In this document: one piece after another, positions 17,802-27,454 of the stretch
Layout of the letters: every line of letters starts with the position of its first letter
How positions within the stretch are numbered: the stretch's first letter is position 1
NCBI RefSeq assembly: GCF_003482105.1
Contig: NZ_QULM01000005.1
Location: 118,709 to 182,708, forward strand
Direction: 5' to 3'
DNA: 64,000 nt
Source: Coprococcus sp. OM04-5BH
GTDB taxonomy: Bacteria; Bacillota; Clostridia; Lachnospirales; Lachnospiraceae
Position numbers and translations under genes: made by a program
Notes under the pieces: model-generated
What the model saw: the letters and a program-made list of their open reading frames with translations, nothing else
Databases searched by the model: none
What the model was told of the DNA's origin: nothing

Positions 17802-18683
17802 CTATTTCAAATAAATTGTTCTATATCTATTTGCTCCTGCCCCCATTTCTGGTTCATCATATTCTTCAACAATCTCATCGTACTCTAACAAATCATATTG
17901 AACCGCCATTTCAATACACGTCCATAAATCGCCAAAATCAATTTCTTTATCATCAAATTGCCAATATATACACTCAGCATAATCGTATGTTGTATCTCCA
18001 TGTTCAGGAACTGCATGTCCATTTATAAGCCCCTTGAGCTTCTGATAAAATTCCGATTGCACAACCGCTTTCTTATAAGAAAAAGACTTCAGTTCTTTGT
18101 TTTTTAATTTATATCTCACAAATTCTCCAAACTCTTCTCCCCAATACGGAAGTAAAGAATAATAGTGGAGTATTCTACCAAAAACAATCATAAAATTATG
18201 GAGCTTTTCAAACTCTATATCCACAAGAAATCCTATTTTTCCAATATAAAAATGAGCTTCATCATTTCGTAATCTTCCCAACAATAAAAGAGCTTGATCA
18301 ACAATATTTTTATCCTTTTGATGTTCTCCATAGTATTCTTTAAAGAGCTCCTTAGTCAATTCACGTATTTGATTATACTCTACAGAGTAAAACTGCCTCA
18401 TTTCATCATCAGGTATATGTTCAAAGAAATAATTTAAGTCGTCTGCATCAAAAAAATCTACTAATGGATGTCCCTCTGGATCCTTTATATTTTTTACCCG
18501 GCACACTCTATGATCATTATTATCTAACATCAACTGCTTTACAAATAATTCAACAGCATTATGTAATGATGAAACAAATTGCTTTCTATACTGTAAAGTG
18601 GCTTTCCCCGCCAATATATAATTGCGATACTTTATAGCCATCGCCCATGCTTCGAGAGCATTGTCCCGCAGTATATGTTTCAT
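17802..18683 (-). CDS. HEPN-like protein, candidate RNase partner of AbiH
   Basis: 293 residues, no membrane segment, mostly helical. I do not recognise a named family, but LGRLRNDEAHFYIGKIGFL contains an R-N-x3-H pattern (R, polar N, three residues, H) of the kind that marks HEPN ribonucleases (R-x4-6-H class), preceded by a long helix (FVSSLHNAVELFVKQLMLD) typical of the fold's start. The C-terminus is acidic (EYDEIVEEYDEPEMGAG). The ATG at 18683 follows GGGAGGAG; the longer reading to 18713 is not needed. With AbiH 12 bp downstream it forms a two-gene operon suggestive of a toxin or defence module. The HEPN call is motif-based only. Confidence 0.6.
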   Translation of the reverse strand: MKHILRDNALEAWAMAIKYRNYILAGKATLQYRKQFVSSLHNAVELFVKQLMLDNNDHRVCRVKNIKDPEGHPLVDFFDADDLNYFFEHIPDDEMRQFYSVEYNQIRELTKELFKEYYGEHQKDKNIVDQALLLLGRLRNDEAHFYIGKIGFLVDIEFEKLHNFMIVFGRILHYYSLLPYWGEEFGEFVRYKLKNKELKSFSYKKAVVQSEFYQKLKGLINGHAVPEHGDTTYDYAECIYWQFDDKEIDFGDLWTCIEMAVQYDLLEYDEIVEEYDEPEMGAGANRYRTIYLK

Positions 18684-18862
18684 GTATACTCCTCCCTCAA
18701 AATATATCACCAACTATTATAATTATAACTCCTTTCTAAATTATAAGGTCAATAAGCCGTTCGACATATTTCGACGCCTGTGTTTTATCTGTTTTTTTAC
18801 CTGCAAGTGTTTATAAAGACACCTTTCCAACAATTCTTTTACACTCCCCTATATAAGTATCG

Positions 18863-19519
18863 CTAATAATGTATCAATTCCCACTTCTGATTCAGATCAA
18901 CAGTCAGCCCATCCGTGTGCAAATTCCAGAACTCGATAAGTGGCCCTCTATTATCAGCTATCTTCTTCTGAATTTTCTTTATGTCTTTAGCCTTTATATA
19001 ATCATCCGTCAATTTCCTGCCGTCCAAAATAGAAAATGAGCCAAAATATTCATGTCTTACATCTACATGAACATGTGGTTCATTATGTTTGCCACGCTCT
19101 CTTGAATGCATATAATATCGTATTCCATCATCACGGAAAACGTCACCGGCATTTTCACTTAATAGAATTTGGACGTCTACGACATTCTCAGGATTGAAGC
19201 TCATTCTATCCAAATAATATTTCAATGGCAACTTTATATCCTCTACAATATATCTCACATTATCGAACACCAGATATTTCCCGAGTGAAAATACCATTGA
19301 ATCCCCATATACTTTGTGATCTATCCAGTGCCATAAGTCTTCTACCGTAAATTCCTCAGACACGTCTCTGATACAATACTCCATGCCATTAACTTTTCTC
19401 AATGGCTCGATTATTTCCTTACCATTAATCCCATATTGACTGTTATGTGGTTTCAAAACCTCTATATCCATATGTTCATCCACATAAACTCGTACTGTTA
19501 AATATATTTTGTAATCCAT
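18863..19519 (-). CDS. DUF4160-domain protein
   Basis: 219 residues from the ATG at 19519, chosen because AGGGGG lies six bases upstream. The N-terminal 140 residues match no family I know: YKIYLTVRVYVDEHMDIEVL, then WHWIDHKVYGDSMVFSLG. The C-terminal 75 residues form a DUF4160 domain with KHNEPHVHVDVRHEYFGSF and SILDGRKL, ending in LIEFWNLHTDGL. DUF4160 proteins are often found next to toxin-antitoxin or mobile genes; function unknown. A truncated near-identical copy of the domain lies 3 kb away at 15896-16120. Confidence 0.8.
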   Translation of the reverse strand: MDYKIYLTVRVYVDEHMDIEVLKPHNSQYGINGKEIIEPLRKVNGMEYCIRDVSEEFTVEDLWHWIDHKVYGDSMVFSLGKYLVFDNVRYIVEDIKLPLKYYLDRMSFNPENVVDVQILLSENAGDVFRDDGIRYYMHSRERGKHNEPHVHVDVRHEYFGSFSILDGRKLTDDYIKAKDIKKIQKKIADNRGPLIEFWNLHTDGLTVDLNQKWELIHY

Positions 19520-19542
19520 CTTCATCCCCCTGATACATAATG

Positions 19543-19568
19543 GCACGCCCAACAAAATGCTGGCGTGC
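19543..19568. other. Short stem-loop upstream of the DUF4160 gene
   Basis: gcacgcc pairs with ggcgtgc around a 12-nt loop, followed on the plus strand by ttccccgttttt. It could stop plus-strand transcription or sit in the leader of the DUF4160 gene; no plus-strand gene is near. Confidence 0.45.
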
Positions 19569-19682
19569 TTCCCCGTTTTTATATGTCATTTGACACATTC
19601 TACATAATATCTACTACATTAACTTGCATACAAAGCATCTATCCCCTAATACACTGGTAGCAGCGAACACATTTGTTTTCAT

Positions 19683-19810
19683 CTATCTACGGATATCAAA
19701 GCCTTCTTCATCCGCTACCATAGAAATAGCTTCTTTCAGACAGATTGCATAACAGGCTGAATACCCACAGCATTCTTCTTTTTATTGTATAAAGTTGGTA
19801 TTATCTTCAT
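19683..19810 (-). pseudogene. FrhB-like gene, N-terminal ferredoxin fragment
   Basis: From an ATG at 19810 the minus strand encodes MKIIPTLYNKK, then after a frameshift EECCGYSACYAICLKEAIS and MVADEEGFDIR followed by a stop. This is the 4Fe-4S cluster motif (C-C-G-C-x2-C-x3-C-P) and the following DEEGF of coenzyme F420 hydrogenase/dehydrogenase beta subunit-like proteins, with two cysteine- or proline-region substitutions and nothing after residue 45. It directly follows the larger FrhB-like pseudogene, so the operon once had two of them. Confidence 0.65.
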
Positions 19811-19867
19811 GCTCCATTACCTCTAAAATTCTATTTCTGTTCTACCTCCTCATTTCAACGTCATCTT

Positions 19868-20846
19868 ACTAAACCGTCTTATTCCGTTTCTTATAAATAT
19901 ATCTAGGAATATACTTTAACAATCCAGCAATATGCATATCATATGCAACTCTTACCAACAAATTTTTTAGCCTTCCCTTAGGGGTATTATTTCCAATCCA
20001 ACTCTGTACCTTTAAATACTCATATTTTAAATATGTATCTCAAAATTCTTCTCGACATTTTGGTCTATCGCTCGGATGATCCATATTAGGCTGTGCAACT
20101 TCAGATTTTGTGCTTTCCTATACCCCTTCTACACAAATCAAGTTAAGCTGTTCACTCTTTTAGTATTACTAACAATAAAAGAGTAAGCTTCGTCATCCCG
20201 GAAAACCCAGCAATCTGATACTGATAATTCCGAATACCTTTCATTTTTTGCAAATTGACATTCGTAACAGCTTGGTTAAAGAATTAAATTCTGCAAATAG
20301 GCTAAATAAAACTAATCGTATTTTGTTGACGATGCATGATATTCTCTTCCATTATTAAACAAGACTTCCATATCATGTTTTTGTCCTTTATGATGCTACG
20401 CTCTAAAGTTGACTTTTACCGCCTTGCTTTCATATTTATTTTCAAGGCATTTAATATAATTGTTGAAAAATGTTTTACTCCCTACGCCATGACAAATCAC
20501 TTCCATTCTCCATAAATTATCCGTATTTGTCTTTAATCCATTTAGATACTTCGTAATTACGTAGCATTGGCAAGGAGTCCCTGTAAAAGCACTATATTTC
20601 CAGCACTCAAGTCGTTATCTATTTGTGAAAATGTACCTTTCAAATCACTTGTTATATACTTTGACCCTCTCATATTATTTCGTTTTTTTTATCAACTGCC
20701 CGAATATTCTTTACATTAAAATTGTCATCCATCGCACAACCATACACAATTCCACCCTTTTCAAAGATTAAAACACTGATTAGTGTAAAAGCTAAAACAC
20801 GGTTGTCATTTACTTAACGGACAGTCCTTGTAATCACTTTATCCAT
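19868..20846 (-). pseudogene. Coenzyme F420 hydrogenase/dehydrogenase beta subunit-like gene, heavily decayed
   Basis: Start ATG overlaps the flippase stop by one base (TAATG), so this was the next gene of the operon. Translation in shifting frames gives MDKVITRTVR, then KGGIVYGCAMDDNFNVKNIR, RGSKYITSDLKGTFSQID, NLWRMEVICHGVGSKTFF, KCLENKYESKAVKVNFR, CYECQFAKNERYSELSVSDC and finally DHPSDRPKCREEF, stop, DTYLKYEY. This is the FrhB-like family that often accompanies pyruvyltransferases in polysaccharide loci. Multiple frameshifts and stops, and loss of the N-terminal ferredoxin, make it dead. The end at 19868 is a natural stop. Confidence 0.75.
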
Positions 20847-22258
20847 TAATTAGCCACTTTTCTTATTACAGCGTTCCACGTTTTCTGTACCAGTTTTCTA
20901 TTTATGACAACTGCATACAATACTGCAATCATTACTCCTGCTGTAATCATCAACCAATTGTCATAATCGTTTAATATCCAAATAACTCCGCCAAAGACAC
21001 ATTCAAGAACTATTTTTTTGAAATTAAGTTTGATTTTTACGAATTTTTGAATATACCTTCTTCTCAATTCAACCATAATGAAATCAGCAATTAGTGTTGA
21101 TAATGCTGCCGCATAAAGCCCACACCTAGAAATCAAAAATAAATTAATGCCAGCATTCACAACTGCAGCTACAACTGTTGTTGTAGCCATTATTCCCGTT
21201 TGTTTTACAGCCGTAAAAACCCCAGAATAAAATTTTCCAAGACAATCAAAATACATGGCAAGCATTAATATGGGAACATATGCAAAACCACTTGTATAAT
21301 CGCCTCTAATAAATATTCTAAACAAAATTGGCATACTTGCTGTAAGCACCAATATTACGGAAAACATCACATCATCTATTAATTGATAAAGTGACTGATA
21401 ATAATTATGTGCCTTCTCCTGTCCGTATCCAATAACTCTTGATGCACTTTCGCTCCATGCCGTATAAAAGAAATGAAAAACCGTCTCGATAATATTAGGG
21501 AATTTATATGATATAGAATAAACTCCATTCGGCCCGGCACCAAGGAACCCACTGATTATAAGACGATCTGAAATATTGATTATTTGGGCGCAAACTGCAT
21601 CTGGCACCAATGGAAGTGAATATGTGATCATACTCCTGAATGTTTCAACAGAGAATGTTTTAAGTTTAATATACTTCCACAGTTTGCTTTTTAATGCAGT
21701 CACTAAAAACGCAAGCATCTCTGATACACACATTGAAGCAATCAAACCCACAAATCCTAATCGAAGGATAGCAACTGCAACAATATTAAGGATGATTTGT
21801 AATATATTTTTGCAACTAGAAATAATCGCATATGCCTGCATTTCTCCTTTTCCACGCAGGAGATTGACAGAAAAAGTATATAAAATCCCAGCAATTAAGT
21901 ATAACAAAAGATAGTTTCCGTAAGAAATAGGATGCCATATATTGACTAAGGCAACTATACCGCATAATAGAATAACGCCTGATAAAACAACTAGGAAAGC
22001 ATGTGAAATTATTGACGTAAATCCACTCTCGTCATCCCCTTTTTCTATAATAAACCGAAACATAGCTTCATGCATACATAATGTTACAACTGGTAGGAGA
22101 AAGGCACACACTGCAACTATGTAATCATATGTTCCATATTCCTCAGTTGAAAGAATTGACGTATACATGGGAAGAAGAATAAATGCAATAACCTTTGCCC
22201 CCATATTTCCTATAGCTATTAGACCAGTATTTTTTAACAATCTTTTTTTTTCGTTCAT
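20846..22258 (-). CDS. Oligosaccharide flippase (Wzx type)
   Basis: Moves the lipid-linked repeat unit across the membrane. 470 residues with about 12-14 hydrophobic segments spread over the whole length. The N-terminus KNTGLIAIGNMGAKVIAFIL and LLPMYTSILSTEEYGTYDYI are typical of the polysaccharide biosynthesis protein/MATE-like flippase group. It follows the pyruvyltransferase by 13 bp and is followed by the decayed FrhB-like gene with a one-base stop/start overlap. Confidence 0.9.
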   Translation of the reverse strand: MNEKKRLLKNTGLIAIGNMGAKVIAFILLPMYTSILSTEEYGTYDYIVAVCAFLLPVVTLCMHEAMFRFIIEKGDDESGFTSIISHAFLVVLSGVILLCGIVALVNIWHPISYGNYLLLYLIAGILYTFSVNLLRGKGEMQAYAIISSCKNILQIILNIVAVAILRLGFVGLIASMCVSEMLAFLVTALKSKLWKYIKLKTFSVETFRSMITYSLPLVPDAVCAQIINISDRLIISGFLGAGPNGVYSISYKFPNIIETVFHFFYTAWSESASRVIGYGQEKAHNYYQSLYQLIDDVMFSVILVLTASMPILFRIFIRGDYTSGFAYVPILMLAMYFDCLGKFYSGVFTAVKQTGIMATTTVVAAVVNAGINLFLISRCGLYAAALSTLIADFIMVELRRRYIQKFVKIKLNFKKIVLECVFGGVIWILNDYDNWLMITAGVMIAVLYAVVINRKLVQKTWNAVIRKVAN

Positions 22259-22271
22259 TTTACCATTCTCT

Positions 22272-23312
22272 TTAACTATTTATAATATTTTTCAGATATT
22301 TCATCGAATCTCGTCTGTTATCTTCTACCATCTTATCAACAGCCTCATATTCAATCTTTTTATCATCAATAGAGCAGCCATATTCTATTACCCTGTCCGT
22401 TAATCCCAATAATTTCAAAAGTCCCCCAACTCTATAGTTAAACCCACTTACACCAGTACATTCAACATAAAATTCTTTATGATAAATGATAGAAAGTGCC
22501 GTTCCATGAAAAGAATTGGTAACAATATATTCAGCATTATTTATCCATGATAAAAAATCTTCTGGTTTACAATGGCGCATAAAATCGCCACTTTTTTTAC
22601 TGCTGATAATTTTATATCCTGTTTCCTTACTCAGTTTCTGTGCAAATTCTTCCAAGCCAACCGGGTTTCCAATTAAGTATACAAATATATATTTATCTTT
22701 AATGCACCGCTTTCCACAGATTTTTTTCCATTCGTTTCTTGAAAGTAAAAACACTGGATCAATATCATATCGCACATTTGTTGAAAGTAACTCCAAGACC
22801 CTATCATCATCTATATGTTCGCGTAGCGATACATCGGCGAAATCATCAAGTAGTTTCTTATGATCCTTAATAATCGCAAGTGCTTCCTCACCTTTCAGAC
22901 CAATACTCGCAGCATAACTATATTTTTTTTGTTTATCCTGAATAAAATCAAGAAAATATGTCCTATCATCACCTGTACAATGTGGATTCCAAATTTGATC
23001 GCTTCCTACAACATACGCATCATAAAAACTATTCTTAATAGATTTTTTATTATAGGCAGGGCTTAGTCTTATATTATTTTTTACAAATTGTGTACACCAA
23101 TATTTTTTCCATGCCTTATAAACATTTTTTAACAACGCCTTAACCGTCGAGCATTTTACATAGTTTGCTCTTGCTATTGCGGAACAGTTATAATTAATTG
23201 TTTCACAGTCTGAGCCAAGATTATTCAATGCCTTATTCAATGCATAGGCTTGCATTATAGCTCCATAATTTGATGATTGTTGAAAGGTCAACACGCCTAT
23301 TCTTTTTTTCAT
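22272..23312 (-). CDS. Polysaccharide pyruvyl transferase family protein
   Basis: Adds a ketal-linked pyruvate to a sugar of the exopolysaccharide, using phosphoenolpyruvate; this gives the polymer negative charge. 346 residues. Begins KKRIGVLTFQQSSNYGAIMQ, the usual family start, with DAYVVGSDQIWNP in the middle, then VYLIGNP and a C-terminal NAEYIVTNSFHGTALSIIY carrying the conserved SFHG. Spacing of 8-13 bp to its neighbours places it in the operon. Confidence 0.9.
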   Translation of the reverse strand: MKKRIGVLTFQQSSNYGAIMQAYALNKALNNLGSDCETINYNCSAIARANYVKCSTVKALLKNVYKAWKKYWCTQFVKNNIRLSPAYNKKSIKNSFYDAYVVGSDQIWNPHCTGDDRTYFLDFIQDKQKKYSYAASIGLKGEEALAIIKDHKKLLDDFADVSLREHIDDDRVLELLSTNVRYDIDPVFLLSRNEWKKICGKRCIKDKYIFVYLIGNPVGLEEFAQKLSKETGYKIISSKKSGDFMRHCKPEDFLSWINNAEYIVTNSFHGTALSIIYHKEFYVECTGVSGFNYRVGGLLKLLGLTDRVIEYGCSIDDKKIEYEAVDKMVEDNRRDSMKYLKNIINS

Positions 23313-23320
23313 ACCTATTC

Positions 23321-24220
23321 TTATAGCTCCTTACTAATAACTTTTTCAAAATAGGATTGCCTTATGTCATCTGGAACACAAAATTTGTTAGACAATTTAT
23401 GTACCGATGTCATTGAAGTAAGTGATTTCCAAAACTTTTTTTCATATGGTCTAAAAATAATTCTAGCAAGTGTTTCCGGCAGTTCATCTGTGACATAATT
23501 AATTTGTACAGCATCCCCTGGATATTTCTCTGTTGCCATAGTCATAAACAAGTGCCACATGAAATACTCTCTTACAACATTTTCCTGCTTCCAATACTCG
23601 TAAAGAAGATCTCTTGTAACCCGTAGCAATCTACTATTTCCATCTGAGTAAATTAGCCAGTTATTAAATACCATGGTCACATCATCTGGATACGAATGAG
23701 TATACATAAAAAGCTTTTTTTCAAAAACATATTCCGGAACTGGCGCAGTTAATAAAACTGTAGCATCCAGCCATAGACCACCGTATTGAACCAGTAATTC
23801 TGTTCTAATCAAATCTGACATTAGTGTATTAGAAATTATCCTGTTATGCCATTTTTCTAGAATATACTGAGGAAACCGAATATAGTTCTCCATATTCTCA
23901 AAAGTAATAATACGGATATTATAGTCACTCATATATTTTCTGACCGAACCAATACAAGCTTTAACAAGCTCTGGTGCATTTTCTTCGCCTTGTAGCCAAC
24001 AAATCCATATATCTCTGCTATTTTTCTTTTTACAATCCTCTGGATAATCGATCTTTTCGATGTATTTACCATATTTTTTCTTCAAATACGAATAATTCTT
24101 ATACCTTACTTGCAAGGCTTGCAACATTCGATTTGATAAGTTTATCTTTCCCAACAGAAAGCATATGATTTTAGGGAAAAGCGTCTTACTCTTTATTGCT
24201 TTTTCAATTTCTGCCTTCAT
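23321..24220 (-). CDS. Capsular polysaccharide glycosyltransferase with DXD-type motif
   Basis: 299 residues, of the Gly_transf_sug / capsular polysaccharide synthesis type (GT32-like). DIWICWLQGEENAPELVKAC opens the domain; LVQYGGLWLDATVLLTAPVP contains the GGxWxD motif that coordinates the nucleotide sugar. The ATG at 24220 is used, with AGAAAGG ten bases upstream; a TTG reading to 24229 overlaps the preceding gene. Sugar donor and acceptor are not predictable. Confidence 0.87.
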   Translation of the reverse strand: MKAEIEKAIKSKTLFPKIICFLLGKINLSNRMLQALQVRYKNYSYLKKKYGKYIEKIDYPEDCKKKNSRDIWICWLQGEENAPELVKACIGSVRKYMSDYNIRIITFENMENYIRFPQYILEKWHNRIISNTLMSDLIRTELLVQYGGLWLDATVLLTAPVPEYVFEKKLFMYTHSYPDDVTMVFNNWLIYSDGNSRLLRVTRDLLYEYWKQENVVREYFMWHLFMTMATEKYPGDAVQINYVTDELPETLARIIFRPYEKKFWKSLTSMTSVHKLSNKFCVPDDIRQSYFEKVISKEL

Positions 24221-24225
24221 ATAAA

Positions 24226-25449
24226 TCAAACCTTTCTAGAAGAACAAAAAGAATCGTTCTTGTACAGTGCTAAAATAACGCCAAAAATCACAAAAAGAAA
24301 TGTCCCTTCCATACTTGTTAATAACGCCGACCCTAGAGAATGTGCCATTACATACATGACATTAGTAATCATAATAGCTCTCACTCTTCTATTGCTACAT
24401 TTTCCTTGTGCATTATGAAAAAGCAAATAGCAGGCAAACAGCAAAAATATAGTGCCAATAAATCCGAACTGTCCCATGGCCATTGGCCAGTAGTTGTCAT
24501 TCAAAAACATTCCATCATATTCTCCCATTCCCCATATATTATTAAATCCATACTGATAATATAGTTTCGAATAATACACTTTCGCCATATCCGAACCATA
24601 CGTTGCAAATCCCGCCCCAAGTGGAAAATATCGTCTCGCAGTTTCAATCCCATACTTTAAAAGTAATGCCCGAGGAGCAGAAGCATTCATAAAGTAATTT
24701 GTGATTTGGTAACCTCCTGCCAAGATTCCTACTGCAGCTATAAGAATAATAAGCCATAGTTTAATTTTCCTGTTATGCACGTAATATTTAAACATAAAGA
24801 AAATCATAATACTCCATACAATCGACGGTCCTTTTGTAGTCAGCAACTGACAAACACACGTCAAAATTGTATAGAAGTACAACTTCTTTTGAGTAATTTC
24901 ATTAGAAGCAATAATCGCCAATGCAGAAATACTCGTGATTGCAAGAATATGCGCATGACCAAAGATGAAAGAATATGCCCGTAAGCCATACCTTACTTCT
25001 CCACCCATACCAATATCAGTAAATATCGAAGCAACACCAAAAATAACTGCCACCCAAAGAAAAAGCTTTGCCGGTTTATAAAGCAAAGCCACAACCTGTT
25101 TCGCTTCATTCTCACTTAGGTATGTATATACAAATATGACACAGACAAACACTTTTACCATGCCCAAACAATCTACCGCAGCAGCAAAATAGCTACGAGC
25201 CACACTGTTTATTATATTTCCGGCAAATCCAAAGGCAGCCACTATACAAATCACCAGTAATATTTTCTTATATTCTTTTTCAACTTTACCCTTATAGCTC
25301 AAAATCCAAACAGCTAAACTCATGATTGAAATTATAGCTGTCACCTCATCTGCATACTTCAGGAAGGGAACCATCCCGTAAAAGATAAGTTCAACAAACA
25401 GCACCATCACTATAATTATTACAAATAGTGTCTTTTTGTAAATTTTCAA
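24226..25449 (-). CDS. Polysaccharide polymerase (Wzy-like)
   Basis: 407 residues with about 11-12 hydrophobic segments. A larger loop near residues 260-320 (LLKYGIETARRYFPLGAGFA and following) fits the periplasmic loop of O-antigen polymerase/ligase-like proteins. Sequence identity among such proteins is low, so the call rests on topology and operon position between glycosyltransferase genes, with a flippase further downstream. The last codons overlap the next gene's alternative TTG start. Confidence 0.8.
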   Translation of the reverse strand: MKIYKKTLFVIIIVMVLFVELIFYGMVPFLKYADEVTAIISIMSLAVWILSYKGKVEKEYKKILLVICIVAAFGFAGNIINSVARSYFAAAVDCLGMVKVFVCVIFVYTYLSENEAKQVVALLYKPAKLFLWVAVIFGVASIFTDIGMGGEVRYGLRAYSFIFGHAHILAITSISALAIIASNEITQKKLYFYTILTCVCQLLTTKGPSIVWSIMIFFMFKYYVHNRKIKLWLIILIAAVGILAGGYQITNYFMNASAPRALLLKYGIETARRYFPLGAGFATYGSDMAKVYYSKLYYQYGFNNIWGMGEYDGMFLNDNYWPMAMGQFGFIGTIFLLFACYLLFHNAQGKCSNRRVRAIMITNVMYVMAHSLGSALLTSMEGTFLFVIFGVILALYKNDSFCSSRKV

Positions 25450-25551
25450 ATTAGTCTCCTTCCCTTTATTAACATCAAATCATTTTTTCACATATCAGCC
25501 TATGAAGCTATTCAATATATGTATGTGCTAAAATCCCAAAAATCTTTTTCA

Positions 25552-26433
25552 TCATTTTAGTCTCCACTTAAAATAAATAAATGTTGCTGGAATTATACAC
25601 GCAATATACAATGCTCTATTTGAAACATCCCTATAAAGTTCTTTGCATGATTTCTTTGCAAATTTCCCATAAATTTGGTATTGAAGCATTGATTTGACTT
25701 TTATCCTGATACAGGCATCTGAATCTAAAAATACTTCAGCCCTTGCAACACATCCATTTGGTGACTTTATATTGTGTTTTCTACGGTTATTGGTCAGGCC
25801 ATCTTCAAGATAGTCCGAAATATAAATCACTCGATTAAAAAAACGCATTTTATACTTTTCGGACATTCTAACCCAAACAATGTCTTCACCAAGAAACTTT
25901 TCGCCCCGAAACTCAGGAAACGGATATTCTTTTAGACAATGAGTATACCACACTTCCGCCATATCTCCACCGATGCCTCTATTAATTCGGCATTCGACAT
26001 AAGATTCCTTTATTCCCTCCTGCGGCACGCCTGATGTACTTAGATATCCGCCATCCGGCTTTCCTCGCAAAAAACTAAAACCACAAAGATCATTTTCATC
26101 TTTATACTTTTTATAAATATCATTAACACAGACAATTGCATCTTCTGTAAGAGAATCATCACTATCAACAATAAATGTTAATGGTGTCTTTATAAACTGA
26201 TATGCATAATTCAGTGCTGTATGTTTTCCGCCATTCTCTTTTTTATAATAAGAAATCGAGAAATCTGCTGTCTGTTTCATTTGTTCCACACGTTCACACG
26301 TATCATCCGTACTACCATCATCTATAATAAGCCATTCAAAGTCTTTACAACTCTGAGTACGCAAAGATTTATATAATTTTTCTAGAAATTTTCCTCTATT
26401 ATAGGCAGGTGTAAGAACCGTTATATTATTCAT
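25552..26433 (-). CDS. Glycosyltransferase family 2
   Basis: 293 residues. Begins NNITVLTPAYNRGKFLEKLY and WLIIDDGSTDDTCERV, the classical GT-A nucleotide-binding start; FIVDSDDSLTEDAI carries the DXD-like motif; GEKFLGEDIVWVRMSEKYKM has the acidic catalytic ED. The start overlaps the preceding acyltransferase by 8 bp. The 102 bp after its stop hold no gene and no clear terminator. Confidence 0.92.
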   Translation of the reverse strand: MNNITVLTPAYNRGKFLEKLYKSLRTQSCKDFEWLIIDDGSTDDTCERVEQMKQTADFSISYYKKENGGKHTALNYAYQFIKTPLTFIVDSDDSLTEDAIVCVNDIYKKYKDENDLCGFSFLRGKPDGGYLSTSGVPQEGIKESYVECRINRGIGGDMAEVWYTHCLKEYPFPEFRGEKFLGEDIVWVRMSEKYKMRFFNRVIYISDYLEDGLTNNRRKHNIKSPNGCVARAEVFLDSDACIRIKVKSMLQYQIYGKFAKKSCKELYRDVSNRALYIACIIPATFIYFKWRLK

Positions 26434-27454
26434 TTCTATTTTCTCCCCTATCCTTTCTAATAAATTTATTCGGATACATGGAGAATTCCAACCACTTCAT
26501 TTTTTTCATAATCCATGCAGCTATAACCGGACCCACAAAACTAATTCCAAGTCCCAGCACCACATGTGCCACAGCATTCGTAATACCAATTTTCAACAGA
26601 ACAGCCCTCAGCGGTGCTGCAAACAACGTATGCATCAAAAAAATCGGCATTGTATATTTTGCAAGAAAATCCATAACTCTGCCGAATTTTCCCTCTAAAT
26701 CCACCGTCAGAAGTATCACTGCCGCACAAGCTAACAAACCCAATGCAAAAGAAACCGCTTCGTTGCGGATTTCCATTATGTATACTATGACACTTAGGAT
26801 TATGAATAATAAGCCGCCTATCGTTCCTTGTGCTTTTTTCCCTCTCAGTTCTAACTTAAACGTGCAAATACTCATACCCAGAACAAACCAGATTTCGTTC
26901 AAGAATACTGTTGATACTGCGTAAACACTGCATTCTCTCCCAGTCAAAACCAGCCCTTTCACAACCAGTGCAACTATCAATCCTACTACAGTCGCTTTCA
27001 CATTGCTAAACGTGGGGGTGACAAGAAAAATAAAGAACAACGCATACAAATACCAATACGGTGCTGTCGGATGAAGGAACAGTGTATCACCGAGACCACC
27101 AATTGGGTCATTAACCCTACTCGAAAACAACTTTTTTAGTGCCCATGTAGCAGCCGTAAACGTCACATAAGGTACACCGAGTGCCAATGCTTTTTTCGCC
27201 ACATTTCTACACCAACTACCCATACTATTTACATTGCTGTATTTTTGATACAGGTATCCGCTACAAACAAAGAACAGCGGCACATGAAAATAGTAAATCG
27301 TCGTGTTAAACCATTTATACAAAACATTTTCTGGCAAAATATTTGACTTTGTCATGCTTTGAAAGAAATGGCCTAAAACAACCAATACACAGGCAATAAC
27401 TTTTACATCATCAACCCATTTTTCTCTTGTCCTTACCGCTGCCTGTTCATTCAT
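26426..27454 (-). CDS. Acyltransferase family 3 membrane protein
   Basis: 342 residues with about ten hydrophobic segments, acyltransferase 3 family. EKWVDDVKVIACVLVVLGHF carries the conserved histidine of the first segment; YYFHVPLFFVCSGYLY and FLMHTLFAAPLRAVLL follow the family plan. Likely O-acetylates the polysaccharide repeat unit. The ATG at 27454 overlaps the TGA of the upstream fusion gene (ATGA). Confidence 0.87.
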   Translation of the reverse strand: MNEQAAVRTREKWVDDVKVIACVLVVLGHFFQSMTKSNILPENVLYKWFNTTIYYFHVPLFFVCSGYLYQKYSNVNSMGSWCRNVAKKALALGVPYVTFTAATWALKKLFSSRVNDPIGGLGDTLFLHPTAPYWYLYALFFIFLVTPTFSNVKATVVGLIVALVVKGLVLTGRECSVYAVSTVFLNEIWFVLGMSICTFKLELRGKKAQGTIGGLLFIILSVIVYIMEIRNEAVSFALGLLACAAVILLTVDLEGKFGRVMDFLAKYTMPIFLMHTLFAAPLRAVLLKIGITNAVAHVVLGLGISFVGPVIAAWIMKKMKWLEFSMYPNKFIRKDRGENRNE

